Origin: Cynocephalus volans
Lineage: Eukaryota > Chordata > Mammalia > Dermoptera > Cynocephalidae
Assembly (NCBI RefSeq): GCF_027409185.1
Contig: NC_084462.1
Span: 25,147,577 to 25,211,576, forward strand
Direction: 5' to 3'
DNA length: 64,000 nt
The position numbers and the translations under genes were made by a program. A model generated the notes under the pieces. The model had not been told where the DNA came from and did not search any database. It was given only the letters and a program-made list of their open reading frames with translations. Of the stretch, positions 11,075 through 21,694 are shown one piece after another; position 1 is the first letter of the stretch; each line of letters opens with the position of its first letter.

Positions 11075-13215
11075 GATTAGTAACAGAATTTTACTCTAGT
11101 TCATGTGAAGGTAGTTTAGTTTGGAGGTCTGAAAATCAGGCTCCTAATTTATGAAAATCCGTTTCTCTGGCTTACATATATGAAATAGCCCCTATTTTCA
11201 AAGAGCTCACCATTAATTGGGAAGGTGGGCACACAAATTTTTGTGAATAAGATGTGTTGTGTAAAGAGTAAGAGTGGCCATTATACGGAAACGTGGAGAT
11301 GGGAAGGTCCAACTTCCTGGTGGGGTCCCAAATGGTTTCACCCTTGACCTAGGTATTGAAGGATGAATAGGAGTTTGCCAGGCAGAAGAGAGGGGAGAGG
11401 GCATATCTGGCAGAGGTATCAATGGGAGATTCATGAATAGGCAGGGTGTGTTCTGGGGCCGGAAGGACATGAGATACTGGTAGAAAGCAGGAGGCACTGG
11501 GCAGACAAGTCTACCAACATTTCTATTGGGCCACCCCCTCCCCATCAGCCTTGACTGCATCACCCTTCCCCTGGAGCCCCCCAGTAAAGTAGCTCACTCA
11601 GCCGGCAGGGAGCTGGATGGACTGTGTGTCTCCCTGCACGTATGTGTTTTCGTCTCTGCGCTCCTGGCCTGGGCTCAGCTGAGGTGGTGGCAGACAGCCC
11701 TTTTGTGTTTGGTTTGTTTTGGCAGCTCCCTCTCCCAGCAAATTTGTTTGTTGTTACTACTCCATGTTTTCTCACTGCTTGCCAGTGGGGTTTCCCTCGG
11801 TGGCAGTTCTGCAGAAATAAGCCCCTAGATGTTGAAACTGAAAGAAGAGAAGGTCTGAGGACTCACGCTTTAGTGTGTGGGGGCAGGTAGAAGGTGTGAG
11901 CAAGGCTCCTCCATCTATTGGAGTTCTGCCTAGGGGGTGGGGCAGGGGACTCTGAGGCCTGGTCTCCTCTCCAGGGAGGCCGGCTCCAGCCTCTGTTCCC
12001 CTCCTTCTGTTGGTTCTGCAAAGTGACTTCCATCAAAGCTTGAAAAAATAGGGGAGAGGAAGGGGGACAGAAGGTGTGTCCAAATTCAGTGCCCCTCCTT
12101 TTTACTGCACAGTTACAGAGCCCACGATGAGTGGGAAATGACCTCCTACTTCAGAAACAGATCTCCAAAGGCCAGGATTCAAATTTAAACGCTTATCTTG
12201 GAGGAGGGTGTAGACATTTGTTTATCAACCATAGCATTTATTGAGCATCCACTAGTTGTGGGGATCTGTGTTAGCACCAAGCCTGCCAGGAGAGGTATAA
12301 ACTATTGGTCCTGTGAAGTCAGAACTGTTCTAGCAATAGTAAAAGCTCCATAAATAGTAAGCACTATTATTGTTAGTATGAAGCCATTTTGCTAAGAAAA
12401 AGTTTTAGTCTTCTTAATGGGAATGAGGAGAAGGGAAGGAAGGTGATTTTGTGTGTGTTTTACTCACAAGTCTGGGTTATTAGTTGAGGTAGGCTTTTAA
12501 TTGTGGCTCACCTACCAGAGAAAAGGCCAGGCCCTTGGGGCACATTAACTGGTTTAGACAGGCTGATAGCCCTCCTGGCAGAGCCCAGCACTTTGTCCCA
12601 GGTGAGTTCCTGGCTCTTGATCAGGAGTTGGGGGAAGAATGGTGTGTTCCACAACTCTCAGACCTCTGGAGGACTTGGACAACAAGTATCTCTTGAATGT
12701 AGTTCCATAGGGAACAACTGTCCAACTGCACAGAGAGCTGGGGTGAGACAAAGTTCATACCACTAAAAAAGAAGTCTGTGAAAACAGCCACAGAAGACCA
12801 TCTTCCTCATCAGGAAGATATGTTTGGGTTTAACTGTATTTTCTGGTTTTTCAATGATCACATATTGTTTTTGTAATAAGAAAAAGTTAATTATTTACAA
12901 AGCCTTTTCCTGATTGGTCCTTTGTTCTCTGAGTAAGGTGATCAGGGAGTTATAACTGATGAGATAACTTCATGAAGAAGTCATTTTATTGCCTACTCCA
13001 GTAACTAATAAACATCGGGTGAATGAATGGGTAGATGTGTGTTTGGATGGGTGCACAGAAGGACAGCTTGCTGTCTCCTCTGTGACAAGCCTCTGCTCCC
13101 TTGAGAAACACCAAATGTCTTGTCAGTGGAAGTATGCAAGCAGAGGGTGGGCTTTCACCTTCACAGGACCTCCTAGGTCCTTTCCAACTCATAGTCTATG
13201 AATCTTGTTTGCTGC
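11075..13215. other. Intergenic DNA, mostly unique
   Basis: No gene is seen on either strand. About 12220-12380 resembles a MIR/L2-age fragment ('catttattgagcatccact'). Other short frames have no support. Confidence 0.4.
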
Positions 13216-13233
13216 AAGAAAAATATACATTTC

Positions 13234-13402
13234 TTTTTTTTTGTGACCGGTAAGGGGATCGTAACCCTTGGCTTGGTGTTGCCCGCACCGCGCTCAGCCA
13301 TTGAACTCATCGGCCATCCCTATATAGGATCCGAACCTGCGGCCTCGGCACCGCTGTGCTCCCAGCGCCGCACTCTCCCGAGTGAGCCACGGGGTGGGTC
13401 CC
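13234..13402 (-). repeat. tRNA-Ile SINE, dimer, GC-rich variant
   Basis: This minus-strand dimer is flanked by 'aaatatacatttc' on both sides (about 13220-13233 and 13405-13418). Unit 1 carries an altered anticodon-arm region, 'gcgctgggagcacagcgg' in element orientation, that is shared in part with the copy at 14403. Confidence 0.85.
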
Positions 13403-13419
13403 GAGAAATATACATTTCT

Positions 13420-14385
13420 GAAAGTACTAAAATTATTTGCTGGTTTATGAACAACAACGTAAGTCAAAGAGCTCACTTGTATACAGATTGGGGAATGCCT
13501 AAGAGGTCAAACCAGTTTTTATCATTCGTTAGTTCTCAGTGAACCATGAATAATTTGGGAGCATATTAGCTAAGTTTGGATGTGCATGTCTAAGGCTGCT
13601 ATGAACTTCCCTCGAGTAGAGCTTGGTCTGTATTCCTCCAAGTAGGAAGAGCCTATAGGGCTGCCCAGTAGATATCATACAAAATCCTTAAAAAGTCAGA
13701 GTCCTGTGTTAACAAAATGAAACTTTGTATTCACGACTGTACACCTACAAAGGCCTTACATGGAAGGTAAAAATTCCTCTCTTATATAAATAAACCCAAT
13801 AGTGGTTTATTTTAAGTTAGGATTTTCTAATTTTATTTTTGCTTTGACAGGAAAGCAACTCTGGTAAATTTACCAGCCCTGTCTTCTGATACTGGGTGGT
13901 GATAGGGGAAGGGGCTTAGGAATCTTCAGTCATACTTGTGAGCTAGAGATCTTAGGATATGGTCTGATATTTTTCACAGAAATCAGATCAGGGGTAGGGA
14001 AGGAATGGTTCAGGAGGGGCTCAAGGTGGGGGTCTTTAGTGCTCTGGGAATCCTCCTTCAAGGACTCAAGTGTTTGGGGCATTCAGGGAACAAGTAACCA
14101 AGGAAGGAGGTCCTGTAATGCTTCAGGGCCTGTCTAGGGTGGACCCAAAGGCCTCACTCAGGCCAAGGTCACTGGGGCTTCTCCTGGCCTCCCCAGAAAG
14201 AGACCTACATTGATGGAGCAAGAAATCCCTGGTAGGTCCCAGGCTTGGAATAAACTAAATTTGGACCATCTTGATGTCTGCCTCTTACCCACCCTGACTT
14301 CTGCAGTGATGCCATTTCACTCAACTGTGTTCGGGAGCAAGTTTCTCTTAAGTGCAGTCAGTATAGACACCCAGAGACACCTCTG
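13420..14385. other. Intergenic DNA, nothing recognised
   Basis: I see no gene, no clear repeat and no RNA gene in this stretch. Confidence 0.4.
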
Positions 14386-14402
14386 TCCCCCCTGCTATTT
14401 TT

Positions 14403-14540
14403 TTTTTTTTTTTGTCCTTTTTTGTGACCGCGCTCAGCCAGTGAGCGAACCGGCCATCCCTATATAGGATCCGAACCCGCGGCGGGAGCGCTACCGCGCT
14501 CCCAGCACCGCACTCTCCCGAGTGAGCCACGGGGTCGGCC
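14403..14540 (-). repeat. tRNA-Ile SINE, internally deleted dimer, GC-rich variant
   Basis: The minus-strand element has a target-site duplication CCCCCTGCTATTTT at about 14389-14402 and 14542-14555. Most of unit 2 is missing. The unit 1 anticodon region contains 'gggagcgcggtagcgctc', the same kind of variant as in the copy at 13234. Confidence 0.85.
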
Positions 14541-14734
14541 CCCCCTGCTATTTTGATGACCTTTTTCAGTGAGTTGCATGGTAGGGGTAGCTGCAATACT
14601 GGGTGCATGAATCTGTCCCCAGCTGCCGAGAGGGAACAGTGGGGGATGCTAGAGGAGGGCTGAGGAGTACACTGGAGATTTGGTCTCCAGGCCTCCAAAA
14701 AAATGGCAAATAGGAGAAATAAAGCAGCAAGTGT

Positions 14735-14895
14735 GGTAATATGCCAGGTGTTACATAAGCCCACCAAAGCACTTACTGGGAAGCAATTACTACCATTTTC
14801 ACCATCCCCATTCCACGGAAACAAGGTTCAGAGATAAAGTTATGAGTCCAGGTTGGGCACCTGGCAAGTCACAGAGCTCAGGCCACCAAGCCAAG
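14735..14895 (-). repeat. MIR-like SINE remnant
   Basis: The order 'taccattttcaccatcccc', 'acaaggttcagagataaag' and 'gcaagtcacagagctcagg' is the antisense MIR pattern. It is ancient and diverged. Confidence 0.5.
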
Positions 14896-14899
14896 CTCT

Positions 14900-17080
14900 C
14901 TTGTTCACCAAACAACCCCATTAAACTACTGGACTACAGAGCTGTTTGCTTAGAACAGAAACCTGGCTGTCTGGTTCTTTTGGGTACTTTGTGGCCAAAA
15001 AAGCAGGCTTTGCCTCAATTTCTCCATATTGACCTTGGCAAAGAACTTTTCATTCGTTCTCTGGCAGGAAGAAGGGTGTCCTGCATTCTTCCTTCCTTCC
15101 TAATTCCCCAAGGGCAAGGAAGCCCTCCCCACCACATACTCCAAGGCCCCCCGGCCACCTCACTTCCCAGCACAGAAGGTCTTCTGGGCCACTGGCTGAA
15201 CTCCCGAGCAGAAAAGCCACTACTTGGAAAGGCGGAGGGAGGAAAGGCTTAAGGCCCCCCTCTCCCCAGCTGACTCCAGGCAGCTGGGGCTCTGTGTTGC
15301 CTGGGGATCTGGGACAGCACAGGGGGACTGTAAATTTGCTTCTTTGGATTTTCAATCTGAATCAGCTGCCAGGAGAAATCCATGGAATAGAGCCTGCCTT
15401 CACCCCCAATATCTCTTGTCACAACCATCCCTTTTCAAACCTGTCTCAATGGCTGCCTGCTCAGGAGGTGGATGGAGGCCTTGCAAGCCTCCAGCATCCT
15501 CAGGAGCTGAGTTGACCAGGTGTGGCTCACTCCCATTCTCTGGCTGAGGAGTCCGCAGTGGAGGGATCACATAATGCAATCCATGCAGTAGTGATGGCCA
15601 CAAACAGGAAACGTGCTGGGTGCTGGGTGGGTACAAAGGCATAGAAGACCGTCCATACGCTTGCTTTTCTTTGCTTGCTTCTCTGAGTACCAGGGCAACT
15701 GCACTGCATGACTCCAGAGGGTCTCATTCCCATCAGAGTCTCTATGAACCCCCCCTAGAATTGTGCAGTGCTCAATTGTCAGTTGTCCATGGTGCCCTGC
15801 CAGTGAGAGGCCTAAAATGTGTATGTAAATGATGGAAATGCAGAGGAGGGAGATAGCTTTGTGGAGGGGGAATGCTTGCATTTGGGCTTTGAAGAAAAGG
15901 AGATAGTGTGGGAGGGTGATCCAGGTGGAAAGCACAGAGTGAGCAAAGAGCAGGAAGCCACAAACCATCTAACTGAGCTCCTGTGACAGAGGGAATGGGA
16001 ATGAGCAAAGTGGAAGAATAGGCTGGAAAGTTAGGTGGATGGCAGAACATGGAGGGGTCTTAGTTGTGAGGCGATGGGGAGCCATTGCAGGTTCCTGCTC
16101 AGGGAGTGATACGAACGAGGGTATTCAATGGGAAAGTTAATTGAGTAGCAGGGTTAGGGATTAACTGGAGGAGTCAGTGAGGAGACACCCTGCAGTGGTC
16201 CTAGGACTGGGTCAGTACTGCGCCGGAGGAATACAAGTAGGCAGACGGAGAGGGCACAAGGCGGGGGGGATGGTGGGCATTGGAGGGGGAGCCCCAAGTG
16301 CCTTCCTGTTTTCTTCCTGTTCCTCAGGGTCTCCTGCCATTGAGGGCCCTGCTGGTATCCAAGAGCCTCTGGGCTAAGTTGGACCCCAAATCAGCCTCTG
16401 CCTTCTTAGCAGGATTACTATAGCTTCAGAATTGGGTATGGGGTGGGCCACGATCCTCTCCTCTACCTTCCCTCCCAAGCTGCAATCACAGCTCTCTCTC
16501 CAAAAGCCCCAGGGACGAGTGAGCCTGGCCCCTGTTGAGCTGGCTCCAGCATCTAGAGGCCGGTGCTCATGGCTGTCCCCTTTCCCCTCTGGCAGGCAGG
16601 GACCTAACAAGTTGCTGTGAGGGGAGGAGCAGGCCCCACAACCCAAAAGTCTCCTCCCTCTCCTCAGGCTGTGTCCACCCCATCAGCCATCTGTCCCTGG
16701 CCCCCTCTCCATACTTAGGTCAGGGCAGTGACGCAGGAGTCAGGGGCCCCCAGAGAGCACAGTCTGGGGGTGGGGGGGTGTTGGGACAGAACACATGTGC
16801 GGACGTGTGTGGACGTGAGTGTGCGTGTGCACGTCCCACAGCTGGGTTCTGGGGAGGGAGCAGAACGAGGCTCTGAGGGCTGAGCTGGGAGCCAGGACAG
16901 CAGGTTTGGGGAGGGCCCAGGAGCAGGCTCAAGGTGAGCAGAGGGCAGGGGAGCAGGGTCCGGCCCTCATTACCTCCAGCCTGCCTCCCACCCCCACCAT
17001 TTATCTTTCTAACCCCCTCTTTGATCATGCTCTTCTCCTGCCCCCTCCTGAGGGCTCCTCCTTCCCCTGCCATGAGGTCT
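14900..17080. other. Intergenic DNA upstream of EPO
   Basis: No gene is supported. About 15835-16160 resembles an old repeat also partly seen at 33200-33790 ('gggagccattgcaggttcc' with 'gagtgatacg'). A GT-rich purine/pyrimidine patch lies at about 16790-16840. One copy of a 55-bp direct repeat is at 16635-16689. Confidence 0.4.
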
Positions 17081-17089
17081 TTTATTCAA

Positions 17090-17785
17090 ATCACTTTCTC
17101 TGCATGGCACCCCTGACTGTCTCATCTGAAATTGCCACTTCCTGGTCCCCTTCTTTGCCATTTGAGATCTTCTATCTTGCATTTGTTTTTGTGCTCATCG
17201 TTGGCCTCCCCACTAGAATGTCAGCTCCTCCGGGGCAGGCGTTCTTGTCTGTGCCATTCACTGCTCCACCCCCAGGAGTACCTAGTTCCAAGTGTAGGTA
17301 CTCTATCAGTAGTTCTGGAATGAATAAATGTTTCCAACGCTTTCAAAACAAAATCTGAAATCTACAAGTGGCATTCAAGGCCCTTCACAGCCTGACTCTT
17401 CCCTAACCCGCGCCCTGGCCTAATCTCCCACCTCTCCTTTCTACACCCTCCCCCAAGACGCCTGACCCTCCATTCATGTTGCTGAATTGGTCTCCACCAC
17501 CCGCCTCCAGAGTCTCTTCACATTGAAACCCTACTCACTCTTGGAGGCTGAGCTCCTTGTCACCTCCTCCATCAATTCTTCCCTGATTTCCCCAAGCTAG
17601 AGGTGCGCTCTCCTTCTTCCAAACTCCTACAGCTCAGATCCACGCACTCCAGTCCTTACCCACTGTCCTGTGTACCCCTATTATCTCCACTTGTAAGCTG
17701 CGAACTCCAGGAGGGAAGGAGCTGCAAAGTGTGTAGCCAACTGTCTTGCACAAAGTAGGCACTGAAAGCATGAATAAAATATCTC
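17090..17785 (+). repeat. L2 LINE 3' remnants, two adjacent pieces
   Basis: The first piece, about 17090-17330, ends in the L2-like 'gaatgtcagctcctccggggcagg' region (quoted here only in part) and 'tggaatgaataaatg'. The second, about 17345-17785, has 'cattcaaggcccttcacag' and ends 'gcactgaaagcatgaataaa'. Both are strongly diverged. Confidence 0.65.
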
Positions 17786-18803
17786 TAATATTATGGGAGG
17801 GAGCGGGTAGCGACTAGGCAGGGCGTGTAGGAATGTATATAACATCTGTGTTTGTAGGATTTTCCCGTGTTTTCTGAAGCCTGAGTGAAGTGAGGCTGGT
17901 CCTTCCATCACACTCATTTGACAGCTGAGGGCATGGGGCTCAAGCACCAAGGCCATTTTCTCAAATTTCAGAGGACAGTAAACATTGCACTTCTGCTTGG
18001 GGTAGCCTGCCCCTCTGCTCCAGGGCTTCTAGAAGCTACAAAAATTTAGCTGTAAATCCCAGTTCCCATCACTCAAGGGCCCACAGCCCAAAAGGCTTCT
18101 CCCTCTCCTCAGGCTGTGTCCACCCCATCTGCCAAGGGATTACTTCTATTTCAGGATTCTTAAGAATCTTGCCACACAGGCTAACCTATATCACAGGTGA
18201 AAGAAACAGATGTGAAAGTGCACGTGTCCTGCACAGTATACCATGTGCCTTGTGCCTGAAAAGTTAAGTTTCTGAGTTTTCAGGGTCCTAGAAAGTGAGG
18301 AGTTGGGGGAGAAGAATCCCAACTTTCTTGCTTCGTTTGCCCCCATCAAATTCCTCAACACAGAGACACTGGTTTTTAGACCGTGTTCTGGGATTATAAG
18401 AAGGAAGGCAACCAAGTTGTTCCTACTAGAAGCTTCTGGGTTTTCAGACCCAGCTACCTCGCAGGAACCCAGAGACCCAGGCTCTGAGCCCCTGCCTACG
18501 ACTGGGACGCCCCCCAAGGGAGGTATCTGAGTCCTCAGCCTCTCCCAGATGGCACGCCTCTCCCAGGCCCAGGCATCCTGCCCATTCGGCGGGTGAGCAC
18601 TCGGGTGCGCTGTCTTGCCAGAACCCAGGCGCCAGGGGCAGACTCATGCCCCGCACGTGCGCCTGCAGCAGCTCTACTCCCGCCAGGGCGAGCCCCCGAC
18701 CCAGGCGTCCTGCCCCCTGCTCTGACCCCGGGTGTCCCCCACCCCCAGCGACCCCTCACGCACACAGCCTCACCCCCACCCCCACACTCGCACGCACACA
18801 TGC

Positions 18804-18809
18804 TGATAA
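18804..18809 (+). promoter_or_regulatory. EPO: EPO promoter GATA element (TGATAA)
   Basis: TGATAA sits in a block closely matching the human EPO proximal promoter ('gctgataacagccccgac'). In human, this TATA-position GATA element binds GATA-2/3 and represses EPO in non-producing cells. By that alignment the start site falls about 30 nt downstream, near 18835, giving a 5' UTR of roughly 250 nt. Confidence 0.75.
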
Positions 18810-19086
18810 CAGCCCCGACCCCCGGCCGGAGCCGCAGAGTCCCGGGCCAACCCCGGCCGGTCGCTGCGCCGCGCCGCGCCGTCCTCCCGAACCCTGGCCA
18901 GGGCCACGGCTCCCGCTCTCCTCCGACCCCGGGCTCGGCGGCCGCGACGTGCCCGCTCCCCCTGGACAGTGGTTTCCTCCTCAGGCCCCTGGGGCTGGCC
19001 CTGTCCCGCCGAGCTTCCCGAGATGAGGGCTCCCAGAGTGTCCCGCCGAGCCCCTGGTCACTGAGGGGCCCCGGCGAGGCGCGGAG

Positions 19087-20913
19087 ATGGGGGTGCACGG
19101 TGAGTACTCGCGGGCTGCGGGAGCTGCCGCCGGCCGGGCCCCTGTTTGAGGAGGGATTTACCTCTGCAGCTATTGGCCGGGAGGTGGCCGGGTTCAAGGA
19201 CCCGAGACTTGCTGAGGACCCAGGAAGGGGGAGGGGGTGGGGCAGCCTCCACGTGCCGGCAGGGCTTGGGGAGTCCCTGTGAATGGCAAAAGCCTGACTT
19301 GGAGACGGGGACAAGGTTTGCGGGTTCAGGAAGAAGAGGCGCTGTTCTGTGGGTGGGGAGGAAGCAGATAAGCCGTTACCTGGGTCCTGGAGCAACAACC
19401 GGGATCTGCAAGAGGGGAAGCCTCTGTCAGGGCGGGATTGAAGTTTGGCCCGAGAAGGGGATGCCGGTAGCTGGGGGTGGGGTGTGCACACGGCAGCGGG
19501 ATTGAATGAAGGCAAGGCAGGCAACACCTGAGCGCTGGCAAGGTTGGGGCCAGGAGGGGCTAGCTGAGGGCAGAGGCGCAGGATGAGTGGACCTGCCCCT
19601 CCGAACCAACCTTCTCCCCTCCCGGCCTCACACTCAGCCTGGCTCTCTTCTAGAATGTCCTGCCCTGCTGCTGTGGCTGTCCTTGCTGCTGCTTCCTCTG
19701 GGCCTCCTAGTCCTGGGCGCCCCCCCACGCCTCATCTGTGACAGCCGAGTCCTGGAGAGGTACATCCTGGAGGCCAAGGAGGCCGAGAATGTCACGGTGA
19801 GGCCTCTCCCCAGCACACTCCGCGGAACTCCCTCTCAGGGCTCCAGGGGTCTCCTCTAAGATCCAGGAACCTGGACTCCTTCCTGGCATTCAGTTCAGGA
19901 TGGAGGTGGGAAGTCACACTCCCTCCCCCCATAAGAATGATAAGGCTGGTGGCCCCCAAAACATACCTGGAAGCCAGGTAACGGGCAAAGCCAGAGGGTC
20001 CTATGGTCTGTGGGGGCCCTGACTCCTAGGGCTGCACATTTCAGATGGGCTGTGCAGAAGGCTGCAGCTTGAGTGAGAATATCACCGTCCCAGACACCAA
20101 AGTTAACTTCTATGCCTGGAGGAGGATGGAGGTGAGTTCATTCTTTCCTTCTTCTTGGGGAATCTCATTTTACAGGAACTTGACAGGGTGGGAGGGAGAA
20201 TGATAGAGAGAAGAGATGGACAACAGAGATGAAGCCTGTATGGAATGTGTTTATTCATTCATTCACTCATTCATTCATTCATCTACTCATTCAATCATTT
20301 GTTCATTCAACCTTATTGCATGATTGCTGTTTACTCAGCTTGGTGCTTGGGGCAGCTGAGAGGGAGAAAGCAGGTGGCTTGGGCCTGCTGACTCCAAGTC
20401 TCCATTCCCTTTAGGTCGGGCAGCAGGCCATAGAAGTCTGGCAGGGCCTGGCCCTGCTCTCAGAAGCCATCCTGCGGGGTCAGGCTCTGTTGGCTAACTC
20501 CTCCCAGCCATCAGAGACCCTGCAGCTGTATGTGGACAAAGCCGTCAGTGGCCTGCGAAGCCTCACCTCCCTGCTTCGGGCACTGGGAGCCCAAGTGAGT
20601 AGGAGTGGACACTTCTGTTTGCCCTTTCTGTAAGATGGGGAGAAGTGTCCTGCCAAGGAATAGTGGGGCTCTCCCTATCCCCCTCCATTCTGTCCCTAAT
20701 CCCATTTTCCGCCCGGGCCCCTGGCACTGTGGTAATCTCCTGTTCTTTCCTTGGCAGAAGGAAGCCACCTCACCTCCAAATGCAGCCTCAGCTGCTCCAC
20801 TCCGAACATTTACTGTTGATACTTTGTGCAAACTTTTCCGAATCTACTCCAATTTCCTCCGGGGAAAGCTGAAGCTGTACACGGGGGAGGCCTGCAGGAA
20901 AGGGGACAGGTGA
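19087..20913 (+). CDS. EPO: EPO, erythropoietin (five coding exons)
   Basis: Coding exons are 19087-19099, 19654-19796, 20045-20131, 20415-20594 and 20758-20913. Every intron has a GT donor and an AG acceptor. The joined frame is 192 aa against 193 in human, with one residue missing in the signal peptide. Signal peptide MGVHECPALLLW is followed by mature APPRLICDS. N-glycosylation sites match human Asn24 (NVT), Asn38 (NIT) and Asn83 (NSS), and the serine matching the human O-glycan site Ser126 is kept. Cysteines 7, 29, 33 and 161 are present, plus an extra one at the human Arg139 position (DTLCKLF). EPO is the hypoxia-induced hormone that drives red-cell production through EPOR. The frame is intact; the C-terminus is GEACRKGDR. 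Confidence 0.98.
20241..20312 (+). repeat. (ATTC)n microsatellite in EPO intron 3
   Basis: An imperfect tetranucleotide array of CATT/ATTC units interrupted by substitutions lies between EPO exons 3 and 4. Confidence 0.85.
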
Positions 20914-21690
20914 CCAGGTGTCCCCACCTGGGCTCATCCACCACCTTGCTTACCACCACTGCCTGTGCCATGCCTTCCTCACCACCACTCCCAACCTCCA
21001 TCAAGGGGCTGTCAGCTCAGTGCCAGCATGTTCCATGGACACTCCAGTGCCAGCAGTGACATCTCAGGGGCCAGAAGAACTGTCCAGAGCTCAACTCTGA
21101 GACCTAAGCATGTCACAGGGCCAGCCTGAGGCCCCAGAGCAAGAGGAATTCAGAGATCAGTTTTAAACTCAGGGACAGAGCCATGCTAGGGAGACACCTA
21201 AACTAACTTAGTGCCCTGCAGAACTGTGACACCAGGACAAGCTTTGGAGGCAAATACCTCTTTTTGCACCTACCAAGCACAGACAGATGGACTGGAGAAT
21301 TTAGGTGGCAAGCCATGAATTCTCCAGGTCTCATGGGGACTCCCATGACCGCAAGAGCCCACTGCACAATGGAGGGGTGGTAACTGTGAAGTTGGGATGG
21401 GGGCTGGTCCCTGGCTCTCATGGGGTCCAAGTTTTGTGTATTTTTCAATCTCACTGGCAAGACTGAAACCATTATGGCTCTTGGCTTTTCTGTTTTCCCG
21501 GGAGCCCCATACTTTCCTGGTTCTGCCCCCATCCTGGCAGCAGGGCGGCAGGTCTGGGAAATCAGAGGTGGAGAGGGTTGGGCCCTACGTGCTGCTTTGC
21601 AGGCCCTGTCTGACCTCTTGACCCTACTGGGCCTGAGGCCACAAGCTCTGCCCACGTTGGTCAATAAGGTGGCCCCATTCAAGGCTGTCC
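20914..21690 (+). other. EPO: EPO 3' UTR and 3' flank
   Basis: Blocks throughout match the human EPO 3' region, including 'ctcactggcaagactgaaacc' shortened here. No AATAAA is present. The only candidate is AATAAG at 21663-21668, at the same place as 'tcaataaggtg' in human. The transcript is inferred to end just after it. Confidence 0.65.
21581..21635 (+). promoter_or_regulatory. EPO: EPO 3' hypoxia enhancer (HIF site plus HNF4-type DR2)
   Basis: The HIF core TACGTG is at 21586-21591 in the same GGCCCTACGTGCTG context as in human. The direct repeat TGACCTCTTGACCC at 21611-21624 matches the human nuclear-receptor (HNF4) site except for its centre. Between them, where human has CACACAG, this sequence reads TTTGCAGG, so the ancillary CACAG box is not present. 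This enhancer drives hypoxic EPO induction in liver. The two flanking parts make the identification firm. Confidence 0.92.
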
Positions 21691-21694
21691 CTCA

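Noticed and set aside
18535-19728. A 397-codon minus-strand open frame across the EPO promoter and exons 1-2.
   Set aside because: It is antisense to EPO, driven by G+C content, and has no recognisable protein or splice context.
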